DNA of 64,000 bases from an uncultured Clostridia bacterium. GTDB lineage: Bacteria; Bacillota; Clostridia; Lachnospirales; CAG-274. The stretch is from positions 1-64,000 of the forward strand of contig CALWSP010000020.1 in NCBI GenBank assembly GCA_944384235.1. The letters run 5' to 3'. A program made the translations under genes and the position numbers. Shown in pieces: positions 17,901 to 25,449 of this stretch. The notes beneath the pieces are model-generated. The model saw nothing but the letters and a program-made list of their open reading frames with translations. It ran no database searches and was not told where the DNA came from. The stretch's first letter is position 1. Each line of letters starts with the position of its first letter.

Positions 17901-20900
17901 AAAACATTCCTTTACATCAAGTATATCTGGAATGATAAGCAAAAATATGATAGTTGAAGAAGTTAGTATGAAAGCAAATGTTGAAAGTTACAGCAATGTT
18001 ACTGGAAACTTTGCTGAAATTAACGAAGGACAGATTTTAAATTGTATTATTGAAAGAGATATAAACAAAGGCGTTTACGCTGGCGGTATAGTTGGTATAA
18101 ACAAAGGTATAATATCAAATTCTAGATACAATGGAAATGTTTTAACTAACGCTGGAATTTCATATATTAACTACGGAAGGATTGAAAGCCCTGAGGTTAA
18201 AAATGGTGTTATTGTTTACAGAAACGAAAGCGGAGCTTTAATTACTGGAAATGTTTTAGTTGAAAGCGAGATAGTTAACGGCGAAAATGCAGGCAGCATT
18301 GCTTATAGAAACTCTGGAGAAATTAAAGACATTACATTTGGTGGAAAAGCAAGCATATTTACATTATTTAAAAATGGTAAAATTAGTGTAGATGGTGGCG
18401 GTTATACTGGTGGTATTGTCGGAGTTAACGAAGATTATGGTAGTATTGAAAATGTTATATTAGAAAAGGAAATTACTCTTGTTTCACAAAATGCAAAAGC
18501 TGTTGGTGGCTTAGTTGGTGCTAACTATGGTAGGATTAAAAACATTAACATTAACGACAACATTTATTTTTATGTTTCAAACAAAGACTGTATATTAGGC
18601 GGATTAGTTGGTTTAAATGTAGAGTCTGAAAGCGATGAAAATTTAGGTTTAATTGAGGGAAACGAAGAAAATAAAAGTGTATTTAATGTTCAAATAGACA
18701 GTGAATGCAATGTTATAGGCGGTGTTGTTGGAAGCAACAGCGGAAGAATAAGGAACATTGTTTTTGCTGGAAAAATAAATGGTAGAGCAAATGTTATTGG
18801 TGGCATTGCTGGCAAAAATGACGGGCATATTGAAAGTTGTTTTGTTGAGAGTTTAGAAAGCTCAAGAGATAGCATTAAAAACTTAAGTGAAAGCAACGTT
18901 TCTAGCACTGGTGGCATTGCAGGAGAAAACACTTTAAATGGTTTAATTGAAAAGGCTACTGTTTTAAGAGGTAATATTAGTTCTGAAAGCGGGCAAGTTG
19001 GTGGCGTAGTTGGTTTGAACTATGGTGAAGTTACATCTTGTTATGCTGAGGAAGAAGAAAAGGAAAACTCTAGCAAGGAAAAAAATGTTAGCATATATTC
19101 TGCAAATGGATATGCAGGCGGTATTGCTGGCAAGAACGAAATTGAGGCAACAATTACACTTTCTTCAACTGGAGAGGACTGGGAAGTTAAGGCTGAAGGT
19201 AGCTCAAGTGGAGTAGGTGGTATAGTTGGATACAACTGTTCTGAATATAGTATAGAAAGTGTGTCTAACTATGCTAGTGTAAATGGCGATGTAAACGTTG
19301 GTGGTGTGGTTGGTTACAACAACAATAACACTACAAAAAGTTATGGCGTTAGAGGTTGTGTTAATTATGGTGACGTTTTTGGAAGACAAAATGTTGGCGG
19401 AATTACAGGAAGTGTTAATGTAGGTTTTAATGACAAGGAAATAGAGGGCAAAATTACATTTGCATTTTGCGAAAACTATGGAAATGTTACAAACAAAACA
19501 AACTATACAGGCGGTATAGTTGGGTACATTAACTCATCACACAACGACAACATTGTGTTTGAAGTTTGTAAAAACTTTGGAGAAGTTGGAAACAAAGACG
19601 GGGCAAATGTTGGTGGTATATTAGGCGGAAATGACGAAGGCAACGATTTATCAAAAGTTATTTTCTACAACAATGTTAATGCAGGAATAATTAATGGTGG
19701 TTTTAACTATGGCGGTATAGCTGGATATGTGAGTGGAGATACTGTTCAAGTTGAAGGCAATGTTAATTATTATAATTTTAATGGAAAAGACGGTTTTGGT
19801 GGCATTGTTTGTTCTGGTGTGAACGCAGAATATAGGAACAATATTAATATTAACAGCAAAAATTTTGTTACTAACGGGTACCAAAGTGATGGCGGAACGA
19901 ATCTATATTTTGGGGAGAGCATAGAAAGCACTGAAAATATTCCAAATGTTGTGAATGTTAGGGAAAAAATTAAGGCAAGTTATGAAAGTGAAAACGTTAA
20001 ATTATTATGGGACAATTTATATGGCTTAGAAAATGAAGCCTTTACAGTTTCTTCTGAGAATATAAGTGGTTTTAAATTTAGCATAGACACGAAAACAGAA
20101 AATGGTGGCTCAACTATTGAGAACATTGCAATTGCTACTCAAAGCGAAGTTGACAAGTTTAAGTATTATGATTTTAATGTTATGTTAAAGGACATAGACG
20201 GAAACAAGTTGTATTTAAACAAAGACGGCGAGTTAGTAGATGAAATTCCTGACGAGGCTTTAAGAATTAGCATTGAAGAGTATGACAACATTAAATGGGG
20301 AATTTTTAAGCTAAAGGAAGCAAAGGAAAGAATTGTAGAAGTTGAAATTACTGTTTTAGGTGTTAATGTTAAAGCTAGTGAAAAAGACAAAATGGAAAAG
20401 AGCAACTTGATTGTTATAAACGAAATTTCGTTAAACAGAGGTGAAAATTCTCAAGAGAATATGCTAACTCTTTACAGAAATGGTGATACATATGTTGGAA
20501 TTAACCAAAATCAAGGAGTGGCTATTTACGACATTTTATACAACCCAAACGACAATGAACACAAAAATTATGATGCAAAGATGTATTATGAGGACATTGA
20601 CAGTGCAATTCAAAGCTATTTTAGGAGTCAATTTAGTTCAGTTGCTTTAGAAAGCCAAAACATTATTTTAACTAGGTACGACAATGGCTACAAATTAAAC
20701 TGGGATAAAGCTCAAGGTGGATACGCTTATTTAGTTGAAGTTTATACTTACAACGACAATGAATGGGTGTTAAGAAAGCAACAAGAAGTTAGATACGGCA
20801 CAGAGTATAGGTTTAAGGCTGAAAGAAAATGGCTTAATGACGGAGCAAGCTCTATTATGTGCAAGGTGAAAACCACAAATGGTCTATATGAAAAGGGCAG

Positions 20901-23007
20901 AGCTTTAGGTGAAAACGGGCAATTTATTTCAAACGCTGGAAAATCTAACATTATTGGCATTGGAGAGCTTTTACCTAGCCCAGAAATTAGTTTTGAGCTT
21001 ATTAACGAAAAAGGTGACTATATAATTAGTTTGTTAAATGCAAAAGAGTACAAAGATTTAGAGAAAGAAAACATTGACATTTATTTGAATATTAATGGCG
21101 TTGGGGCTAAGTTTAAAGTTGTAGGCAATATTAAGTTTGAGTACAACAAAGACGAGGATTTAAGCCTTAATGTTATAGCTCAAGCTAGAATTAGCAACAA
21201 CGAGAAATATATGAACTCTATAGCTATTAGCAAGCAATTAAATTTATATAGTGTTAAGAGTTTAGCAAGCAACAGATTTAGTGAAATTGAAAAAGGTAGC
21301 TACTTTACTGGCGACAACCCTCTTGAGCTTAAATTTAACGGAAGCATTAAGAGCAAAGAAAATGTGTTAAACACTAGATACAACGAGATTTTATACAACG
21401 GTGTTGTATATGGCTATGACGAAATGAGAGAAAGCGAAAGAAATGATTTTGTGATAGCTAATTTAGAGGAGATACCTGCTAATTCTAAGGTTATTTTTAG
21501 GTCGTATTTAGCTGGCGATATGAATATGGGTGTTAGTTATGGGCATAAGGTTTTAGAAAAGGCTAAATACGAAGATGTTCAAAAATATATAAACCAAAGT
21601 GGTTATGTTGTTAGGAAAAACAAGGATTATTATGATGTTTATTACAATGTTTTACTAGCAAACAAAGGCAAATTTGGAAAGCAAATTTTAGAAAAAGAAG
21701 TTGTTTTACCAAAGGGCTTAGAAAAAGTTAATTTAAATGACGACTATGATTTAAGCAACGGTTTATATAAATTTAGTTTTAGCGACAATGGCTCTGGAAA
21801 ATACAAGGTTAGAATTAGTGGAAAAAATGCTGGCTTTGAAAACAAGGTTTTATTTGACGAAATTACAGAAAACAAGCAAATTTTAGTTAACGGAAAGGAC
21901 TGGATTTTTGACAGTTTAGTTGTTGAAGTTGCTAAGATTGGCAAGGAAAGTATTATAACTGAAAATATGGGAAGTTATGTAAAGAAAGAATACAACTTTA
22001 AATACAGTTTACCAGAAATTAAAGTTATTGATGTTAAAAGATTAGATGGATACAACTACAATGTTAGCTTTAATGGATATGTTGATGGCAGCGAGGAGTT
22101 TAACCAAGCTAAGGGATATAGCATTAGAGTGTATGGAAAGGCTGAAAATGTTGGTTGGTATGTTGTGGGCAGTTTAATTGACAAAAACCAAAGTAGTGCA
22201 AGTGTTGATTTAAGTCCATTTAAAAACCAAGATATTAAAGTTGGCGTGGTTGCTATTGTTGACGAAAAGGCAAGAAGCGAAAGGTTTAAGTCAAATTCTA
22301 TTATTAAAGAAGTTTATGATGTTAAGGTTGAAGAAGAGGTTAAGCTAGGAAAAGTTAGCATAGAGTTAAAGCCTTATACATATATAAGCGAGTTTGAAAA
22401 TGGAATTGTGTTAAAGTTTGATGTTCTTGAAAATGATGAAAGTGGCAAATATGTTATTTCTGGAAATGTTCTAGATGGGCAAACTTTGGTTTATAGCTTT
22501 GAAGAGAAAGAAGTTATTAACGGGGAGTGTTATTTAAAGAATGTTCCAATTAATGCCCTTAACAAAGAGTTGAAAGTTAGGTATAAATTTATTAAAGAAA
22601 ATGGCAAGAGTTCTGAAGAAAGCAAGGAAATTAGCATTAAGCTTCCTAAAGCTAAATTAGACACGCTAAAAGTTATAGTTGACGAAAAAGGGTTAAGCAT
22701 TGAAAAGGGAAAATATGTTATTAGTTACAACATTATTTTAAAGAGCAAAGACGGTAGAAGAAAGGAAGTTGACATAGACTTAAGTTCAAAGAAAGTTATT
22801 GTTGACGGAATGGAAATTAAAAAATTATCTAGCGTTCTTGACAAAAATGTATACAGCATTGACAAGGGTAAAACTGACATTAATTTAGAATTTTTGGAAG
22901 ATAAAATTATGATTTTACCTCTTGAAAATGTAGAAAGCATTGAGGTTAGTGCTAATTCTCTAGATGATAGCATTGAAAAGACAGATGTTTTTGTGTGGAA
23001 GAAATAG
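14923..23007 (+). CDS. Giant type IV pilin-like protein with about 30 GLUG repeats
   Basis: A 2694-residue protein that begins like a type IV pilin: a short basic leader, cleavage site after Gly8 (KRG, then YTLIE), Glu at mature position 5 and a hydrophobic helix to about residue 35. From about residue 500 to 1630 there are roughly 30 GLUG-type repeats, each with a core like VGGVVGYN or AGGIAGKN followed by a short strand. The C-terminal 1000 residues include fibronectin-III-like beta stretches (one near 1910-1970, GYKLNWDKAQGGYAYLVEVY). GLUG repeats are known from surface adhesins and IgA-protease-like proteins. The start at 14923 is chosen from the promoter position and pilin logic; GGTGAG at 14914-14919 is a close, weak ribosome site, and 14896 is the alternative. 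Three minor pilin genes follow at once. The likely role is a pilus-tip adhesin. Confidence 0.9.
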   Translation: MDWKNKRGYTLIELTIVMALMLVLFTMLSVGVLSFLNHSEKTHNDEYAKIIFSSVQNALIDKKNNGSLLELRDDIMANCDGVPLPIYKGGVISNEVRDMYSRLFAINIGPNKVTERDEKAREILKDLVSDRMYDSEMWKGAVCVELDPSDGVVKAVWYSKTGKELSYSREDLENRVIKIGDFTKDFKESAIGYYGVDELSDSIPVDLGRPKVENAKITNGDVLDISWNLDNEFAFYVRKLDYEINIFNESNKPLINLIIDGENLQIGSQSEMKFIDAKISTYDSSGNLTSSGESIPVLSYIGRNKNDIHIVLDAIDLNAENVINQFRSDKTNVDYVQKLKKSTSIMKFVELYNFDIKGQIKAEIKASDLSSSSDTKVTNLASVIANKVEGEKVFEISNARHLFNIRFIENSFSGIEGITYNQVEDFEWGKKDFIFNTLEGSTNTYKFTPIEKLNSKHSYNGNNKKIENLVISEDRNEVALFRENSGSISNIVIEKAVVYGKENVAILCAKNNGEIKNIVTSGNVSGEKYVAGIIATTSGGNRKYSELKNDANVTGYEFVGGVISDLKDCEVENSSNTGLVRGLKKEGVTSQYIGGITGYSDSSVIKNCVVEPSQDNFKLPENILDYMVGNNVGGVAGYSKNSSFENCENKGGYVFGESYVGGIIGRAEGELVLNGNGKENNSTVVGSQYVGGIISEINEKSSLKNWVNKGLVFSTNGYCGGIAGFNKGKVENCYVKMDNHEDGLVEKREENKAFYYYLTENKVSLSEITKEADYVGGVVGYNGGEVLIESEILSPIVIGRNYLGGVVGYNLGKVSLKNVTEPIISGSNFIGGVFGFNGDINSINGIKISNLDINSNDGNFVGGYIGANIISSLNSKDVENENLTISGGNIKAKGNYVAGVIGYNSVVEEKDIEAYVKNILSAIKDGKEFDEKSVNSGSMIFKNAKINVDSVEGGRFVGGIIGKNTDNTHTILNKINGEIGKIKGNDFIEVEGKKHSFTSSISGMISKNMIVEEVSMKANVESYSNVTGNFAEINEGQILNCIIERDINKGVYAGGIVGINKGIISNSRYNGNVLTNAGISYINYGRIESPEVKNGVIVYRNESGALITGNVLVESEIVNGENAGSIAYRNSGEIKDITFGGKASIFTLFKNGKISVDGGGYTGGIVGVNEDYGSIENVILEKEITLVSQNAKAVGGLVGANYGRIKNININDNIYFYVSNKDCILGGLVGLNVESESDENLGLIEGNEENKSVFNVQIDSECNVIGGVVGSNSGRIRNIVFAGKINGRANVIGGIAGKNDGHIESCFVESLESSRDSIKNLSESNVSSTGGIAGENTLNGLIEKATVLRGNISSESGQVGGVVGLNYGEVTSCYAEEEEKENSSKEKNVSIYSANGYAGGIAGKNEIEATITLSSTGEDWEVKAEGSSSGVGGIVGYNCSEYSIESVSNYASVNGDVNVGGVVGYNNNNTTKSYGVRGCVNYGDVFGRQNVGGITGSVNVGFNDKEIEGKITFAFCENYGNVTNKTNYTGGIVGYINSSHNDNIVFEVCKNFGEVGNKDGANVGGILGGNDEGNDLSKVIFYNNVNAGIINGGFNYGGIAGYVSGDTVQVEGNVNYYNFNGKDGFGGIVCSGVNAEYRNNININSKNFVTNGYQSDGGTNLYFGESIESTENIPNVVNVREKIKASYESENVKLLWDNLYGLENEAFTVSSENISGFKFSIDTKTENGGSTIENIAIATQSEVDKFKYYDFNVMLKDIDGNKLYLNKDGELVDEIPDEALRISIEEYDNIKWGIFKLKEAKERIVEVEITVLGVNVKASEKDKMEKSNLIVINEISLNRGENSQENMLTLYRNGDTYVGINQNQGVAIYDILYNPNDNEHKNYDAKMYYEDIDSAIQSYFRSQFSSVALESQNIILTRYDNGYKLNWDKAQGGYAYLVEVYTYNDNEWVLRKQQEVRYGTEYRFKAERKWLNDGASSIMCKVKTTNGLYEKGRALGENGQFISNAGKSNIIGIGELLPSPEISFELINEKGDYIISLLNAKEYKDLEKENIDIYLNINGVGAKFKVVGNIKFEYNKDEDLSLNVIAQARISNNEKYMNSIAISKQLNLYSVKSLASNRFSEIEKGSYFTGDNPLELKFNGSIKSKENVLNTRYNEILYNGVVYGYDEMRESERNDFVIANLEEIPANSKVIFRSYLAGDMNMGVSYGHKVLEKAKYEDVQKYINQSGYVVRKNKDYYDVYYNVLLANKGKFGKQILEKEVVLPKGLEKVNLNDDYDLSNGLYKFSFSDNGSGKYKVRISGKNAGFENKVLFDEITENKQILVNGKDWIFDSLVVEVAKIGKESIITENMGSYVKKEYNFKYSLPEIKVIDVKRLDGYNYNVSFNGYVDGSEEFNQAKGYSIRVYGKAENVGWYVVGSLIDKNQSSASVDLSPFKNQDIKVGVVAIVDEKARSERFKSNSIIKEVYDVKVEEEVKLGKVSIELKPYTYISEFENGIVLKFDVLENDESGKYVISGNVLDGQTLVYSFEEKEVINGECYLKNVPINALNKELKVRYKFIKENGKSSEESKEISIKLPKAKLDTLKVIVDEKGLSIEKGKYVISYNIILKSKDGRRKEVDIDLSSKKVIVDGMEIKKLSSVLDKNVYSIDKGKTDINLEFLEDKIMILPLENVESIEVSANSLDDSIEKTDVFVWKK

Positions 23008-23028
23008 AACAGATAGGAGAGCAGAGAT

Positions 23029-23616
23029 ATGAAAGGTTTAATAAAAAAAGCTATAAAAAACGAAAGTGGTTTTGCCACAGTTGTTGCAGTGGTTATGCTG
23101 GTTTTATTTACTGCCTTAGGTTTGGCTTGCCTTATTTCTGTTTCTTCCTTTTTAAAAAGCACTCAAACAAGATATTACAGAGAGCAAGTTAAAATTTATG
23201 CCACAAGTTTTTCGCAAAGGCTTGAAAAAGAGCTTGAGGGAATGGACAACGTTATTGGTGGCGGCGACGGGCAGTCTTTATCAAAGTATTTATATGAAAA
23301 TATGTATACTTTTGGGGACGATAGAACTTGGCTTGCAAACAAGAGCGACGGAAACGGCGGGTTTTATTCTGAGAAAGTTAAGTTTAGTGCCGACGGATAT
23401 GAAAGCAGTGAAGTTCAAGTTCCTGAGATGGAAATTGAAATGTATTGGAGTTGCGACAAAAACCTTACAGGGCTTTCAGAGGAAGAAAGGTATTTAAGCA
23501 CAACTGTTCATATTAAGGTTAAGGCTATTTACAGAGAGTATGAGTATTCATACGAAAGCAATTACAGCCTTATTAAAAATGGTGACGGGAAAGTTAAGTG
23601 GAATAAGGTCGTTTAG
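23029..23616 (+). CDS. Minor pilin, GspK/PilX-like, lacking Glu5
   Basis: A 195-residue prepilin-like protein. A basic leader MKGLIKKAIKNESG is followed by F-A-T-V-V and a long hydrophobic helix (VAVVMLVLFTALGLACLISV). Mature position 5 is Val instead of the usual Glu, as in the tip pseudopilin GspK and some PilX-type proteins. The helix is followed by an amphipathic stretch (TQTRYYREQVKIYATSF) and a small globular domain. It lies 21 bases after the giant pilin gene and 17 before the next minor pilin. Confidence 0.85.
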   Translation: MKGLIKKAIKNESGFATVVAVVMLVLFTALGLACLISVSSFLKSTQTRYYREQVKIYATSFSQRLEKELEGMDNVIGGGDGQSLSKYLYENMYTFGDDRTWLANKSDGNGGFYSEKVKFSADGYESSEVQVPEMEIEMYWSCDKNLTGLSEEERYLSTTVHIKVKAIYREYEYSYESNYSLIKNGDGKVKWNKVV

Positions 23617-23633
23617 TTTAAGGTGGTAGATAT

Positions 23634-23966
23634 ATGAAAAATATATTTAAAAATGAAAAAGGAATGACAATGGTTTCTGTTATTGTTGGCTTTGCTGTTT
23701 TAATGTGTGGCAGTGCTATATTTTATCAGGCTGTTTTAAGTTCAAGAAATATGTTAGAGCTTGCTTACAAGGAAAGTTACGACTTAGAAAAAAGTGTTGA
23801 AAACTATTTTAACACTAGGTTTGGCTCTAGTTCGCCTGCTGGAAGCAGTGTTGAAATTAATTTTAATGGAAATGGAAAAAATATTAAATTTAATTTTGAA
23901 ATGGTTAAAGTGGAAAACACTGGAGATAGGACTGGGCATAAGTTTGACTTTTACTATTTTAAATAA
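23634..23966 (+). CDS. Minor pilin with Ser at position 5
   Basis: A 110-residue prepilin-like protein: leader MKNIFKNEKG, mature start MTMVS and the helix VIVGFAVLMCGSAIFYQAVLSS. The leader and hydrophobic helix fit PilV/GspI-type pilins, but position 5 is Ser rather than Glu. The globular part is short and rich in Asn and Lys. AAGGTGG precedes the start. It is probably cotranscribed with its neighbours and assembled in the pilus tip complex. Confidence 0.82.
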   Translation: MKNIFKNEKGMTMVSVIVGFAVLMCGSAIFYQAVLSSRNMLELAYKESYDLEKSVENYFNTRFGSSSPAGSSVEINFNGNGKNIKFNFEMVKVENTGDRTGHKFDFYYFK

Positions 23967-23980
23967 ATGGAGGTGGGAGA

Positions 23981-24556
23981 TTGACAAGGCTAGTTAAATG
24001 GATTAGGAAAAACCAAAAGGGAACAACGATGGTAGAAATGATTGTTACGTTTGGGCTTTTAAGCATTTTTTTGACAGCATCTGTTATGTTGGTGGCTAAT
24101 TATGCAAACATTCAAGCCAAAATTTCTGGGCAGATTTCAGCTGAAAATGTTTCTGAAATGGTTTTAAACACCGTTGAGGGAGAATTGTCAAAGGCCACCG
24201 AACTTTTTGGAACTGGAAACAAGTTTATTCAAGTTAGCGAAGATGTTGTTTTTGGAAAGGTTATTGAGTTTAGCAACAAAGACAAGTACAAATCTAAAAT
24301 GTTTATAAAAGATGGTATGCTTGAAATTGACTATTTTAGAAGAGCTGACATTGTTATGGACAGTAGCACTGTTGTTAGCCGTTGGTATTTTGACGAAAAG
24401 GTGTATATGGGAAACAAAATTACTCAATTTGACATTGAGGAGTTTAAAACTGGCGGTAGAGTTGTTCAAGGAGTTTACAAGGTTAAAATTAAAGTTGAAA
24501 ACGGAAGCAGTAGCGTTGAAAAAAGCAGGCTTATTGAAATTAGAAACGCTATTTAA
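23981..24556 (+). CDS. Minor pilin, PilW/GspJ-like
   Basis: A 191-residue prepilin-like protein that starts with TTG, supported by GGAGGTGGG at 23969-23977. The leader MTRLVKWIRKNQKG is followed by TTMVE with the canonical Glu5 and a hydrophobic helix (MIVTFGLLSIFLTASVMLV). The C-terminal domain of about 140 residues is beta-rich, as in GspJ/PilW proteins. It is last in the minor pilin operon; no clear terminator follows. Confidence 0.85.
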   Translation: MTRLVKWIRKNQKGTTMVEMIVTFGLLSIFLTASVMLVANYANIQAKISGQISAENVSEMVLNTVEGELSKATELFGTGNKFIQVSEDVVFGKVIEFSNKDKYKSKMFIKDGMLEIDYFRRADIVMDSSTVVSRWYFDEKVYMGNKITQFDIEEFKTGGRVVQGVYKVKIKVENGSSSVEKSRLIEIRNAI

Positions 24557-24703
24557 GAGTTGAAAAAAGTTTAACAGATTATATTAATTTAAAGTTGTAA
24601 CGCTTTAGAGAGAAAACTAATAGATTTATTTTTAGAAATATAATATATTTTTATTATTTTGGCAAAAATATGGATAATAATAGTTTAATTTGTTAAAAAA
24701 GAC

Positions 24704-24735
24704 TTTACATTTAACATAATATATGGTAATATAAT
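24704..24735 (+). promoter_or_regulatory. Promoter of the major pilin gene
   Basis: TTTACA at 24704-24709 is followed 17 bases later by TG-G-TAATAT (24724-24732), and TATAAT overlaps at 24730-24735. The leader of about 70 bases begins with a G-rich run. It is shorter than the leaders that carry c-di-GMP riboswitches and no riboswitch core was found. Confidence 0.55.
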
Positions 24736-24813
24736 TATGTAAAAGGGGGCTTAGTGTACCTGATGGGCCTATCTAAAACGGTTAAAAAAATTTTTTGAAA
24801 GGAAAGAAAGTAA

Positions 24814-25347
24814 ATGAGTAAATTTAAAAGTTTTACTAAGGAAATGAGAAAAAGATTAGGTACTGACGTTAAAGGGTTTACTTTAATTGAAGTTATCGTT
24901 GTTTTAGTTATCCTTGCTATTTTAATGGCTATTGCTATTCCTAATGTTTTAGGTTACATTAACAAGGCTAAGGGTACAGAAAACGAATTAAATGCAAGAA
25001 ACGTATTTATGGCTGCACAGGTTGAAACAGCTGAGATTTTAAAGACAAATCCATCTGTTACAGCTACTAATTTTGTTGCAGATAGTAATAAGCACCTTAA
25101 GTCTATTTGTAATTTAGCTAACATTGATTATGTTGATGGTCAGATTACTGTTGTAGAAGATGATGTTACAACAACAGAGAACGCAAAAAACACTCCAAAG
25201 ATTGTTATCGTTATTGAAGATAGTGCAATTAGCGGTGTTCAGTATGTTCCTGCTCAAACACAGGCTACTCCAGAAGACCAGGCTAAGATAGTAAACTACC
25301 ATTCTGATGGTTCTATCAACTACGGTACTAAGTTTGCAGAGCAATAA
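24814..25347 (+). CDS. Major type IV pilin
   Basis: A 177-residue type IVa-like prepilin. The 21-residue basic leader ends in Gly21, and the mature protein begins FTLIEVIVVLVILAILMAIAIP with Glu5, the closest match to a classical pilin in this window. The C-terminal domain is Thr/Ala/Val-rich and has no cysteine pair. It has its own promoter and terminator, consistent with high and separate expression from the minor pilins. The assembly ATPase, platform protein and prepilin peptidase are not in the window. Confidence 0.92.
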   Translation: MSKFKSFTKEMRKRLGTDVKGFTLIEVIVVLVILAILMAIAIPNVLGYINKAKGTENELNARNVFMAAQVETAEILKTNPSVTATNFVADSNKHLKSICNLANIDYVDGQITVVEDDVTTTENAKNTPKIVIVIEDSAISGVQYVPAQTQATPEDQAKIVNYHSDGSINYGTKFAEQ

Positions 25348-25370
25348 ATAAAAAAGTAAATAACAGGTAC

Positions 25371-25400
25371 AAGGGCTGATGGAAACATCAGCCTTTTTTA
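25371..25400 (+). terminator. Terminator of the major pilin gene
   Basis: GGCTGATG (25374-25381), GAAA loop, CATCAGCC (25386-25393) and a T run. Confidence 0.92.
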
Positions 25401-25407
25401 TTTAAAG

Positions 25408-25446
25408 AAAAAGGGGTGGTACTAGAAAGTATCACCCTTTTTTGAG
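25408..25446 (-). terminator. Terminator for rqcH on the minus strand, bidirectional in shape
   Basis: A 13-pair stem (25411-25423 with 25428-25440, one G-T pair) is flanked by A residues on the left and T residues on the right, so it can stop transcripts from both sides of this convergent junction. Confidence 0.85.
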
Positions 25447-25449
25447 AAA

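Noticed and set aside
19022-19216. Extra plus-strand frame inside the giant pilin gene
   Set aside because: It is a shadow frame with no ribosome site, produced by the biased codons of the main gene; several others in 15-24 kb were dropped for the same reason.
14923-23007. GLUG repeats read as a CRISPR-like or satellite DNA array
   Set aside because: The repetition is at the protein level with variable DNA sequence and spacing, inside one continuous reading frame.
24736-24813. c-di-GMP riboswitch before the major pilin gene, as known for a clostridial pilin
   Set aside because: The leader is only about 70 bases and has no recognisable GEMM-I or class II core; it does have an unusual G-rich start, but no clear fold.
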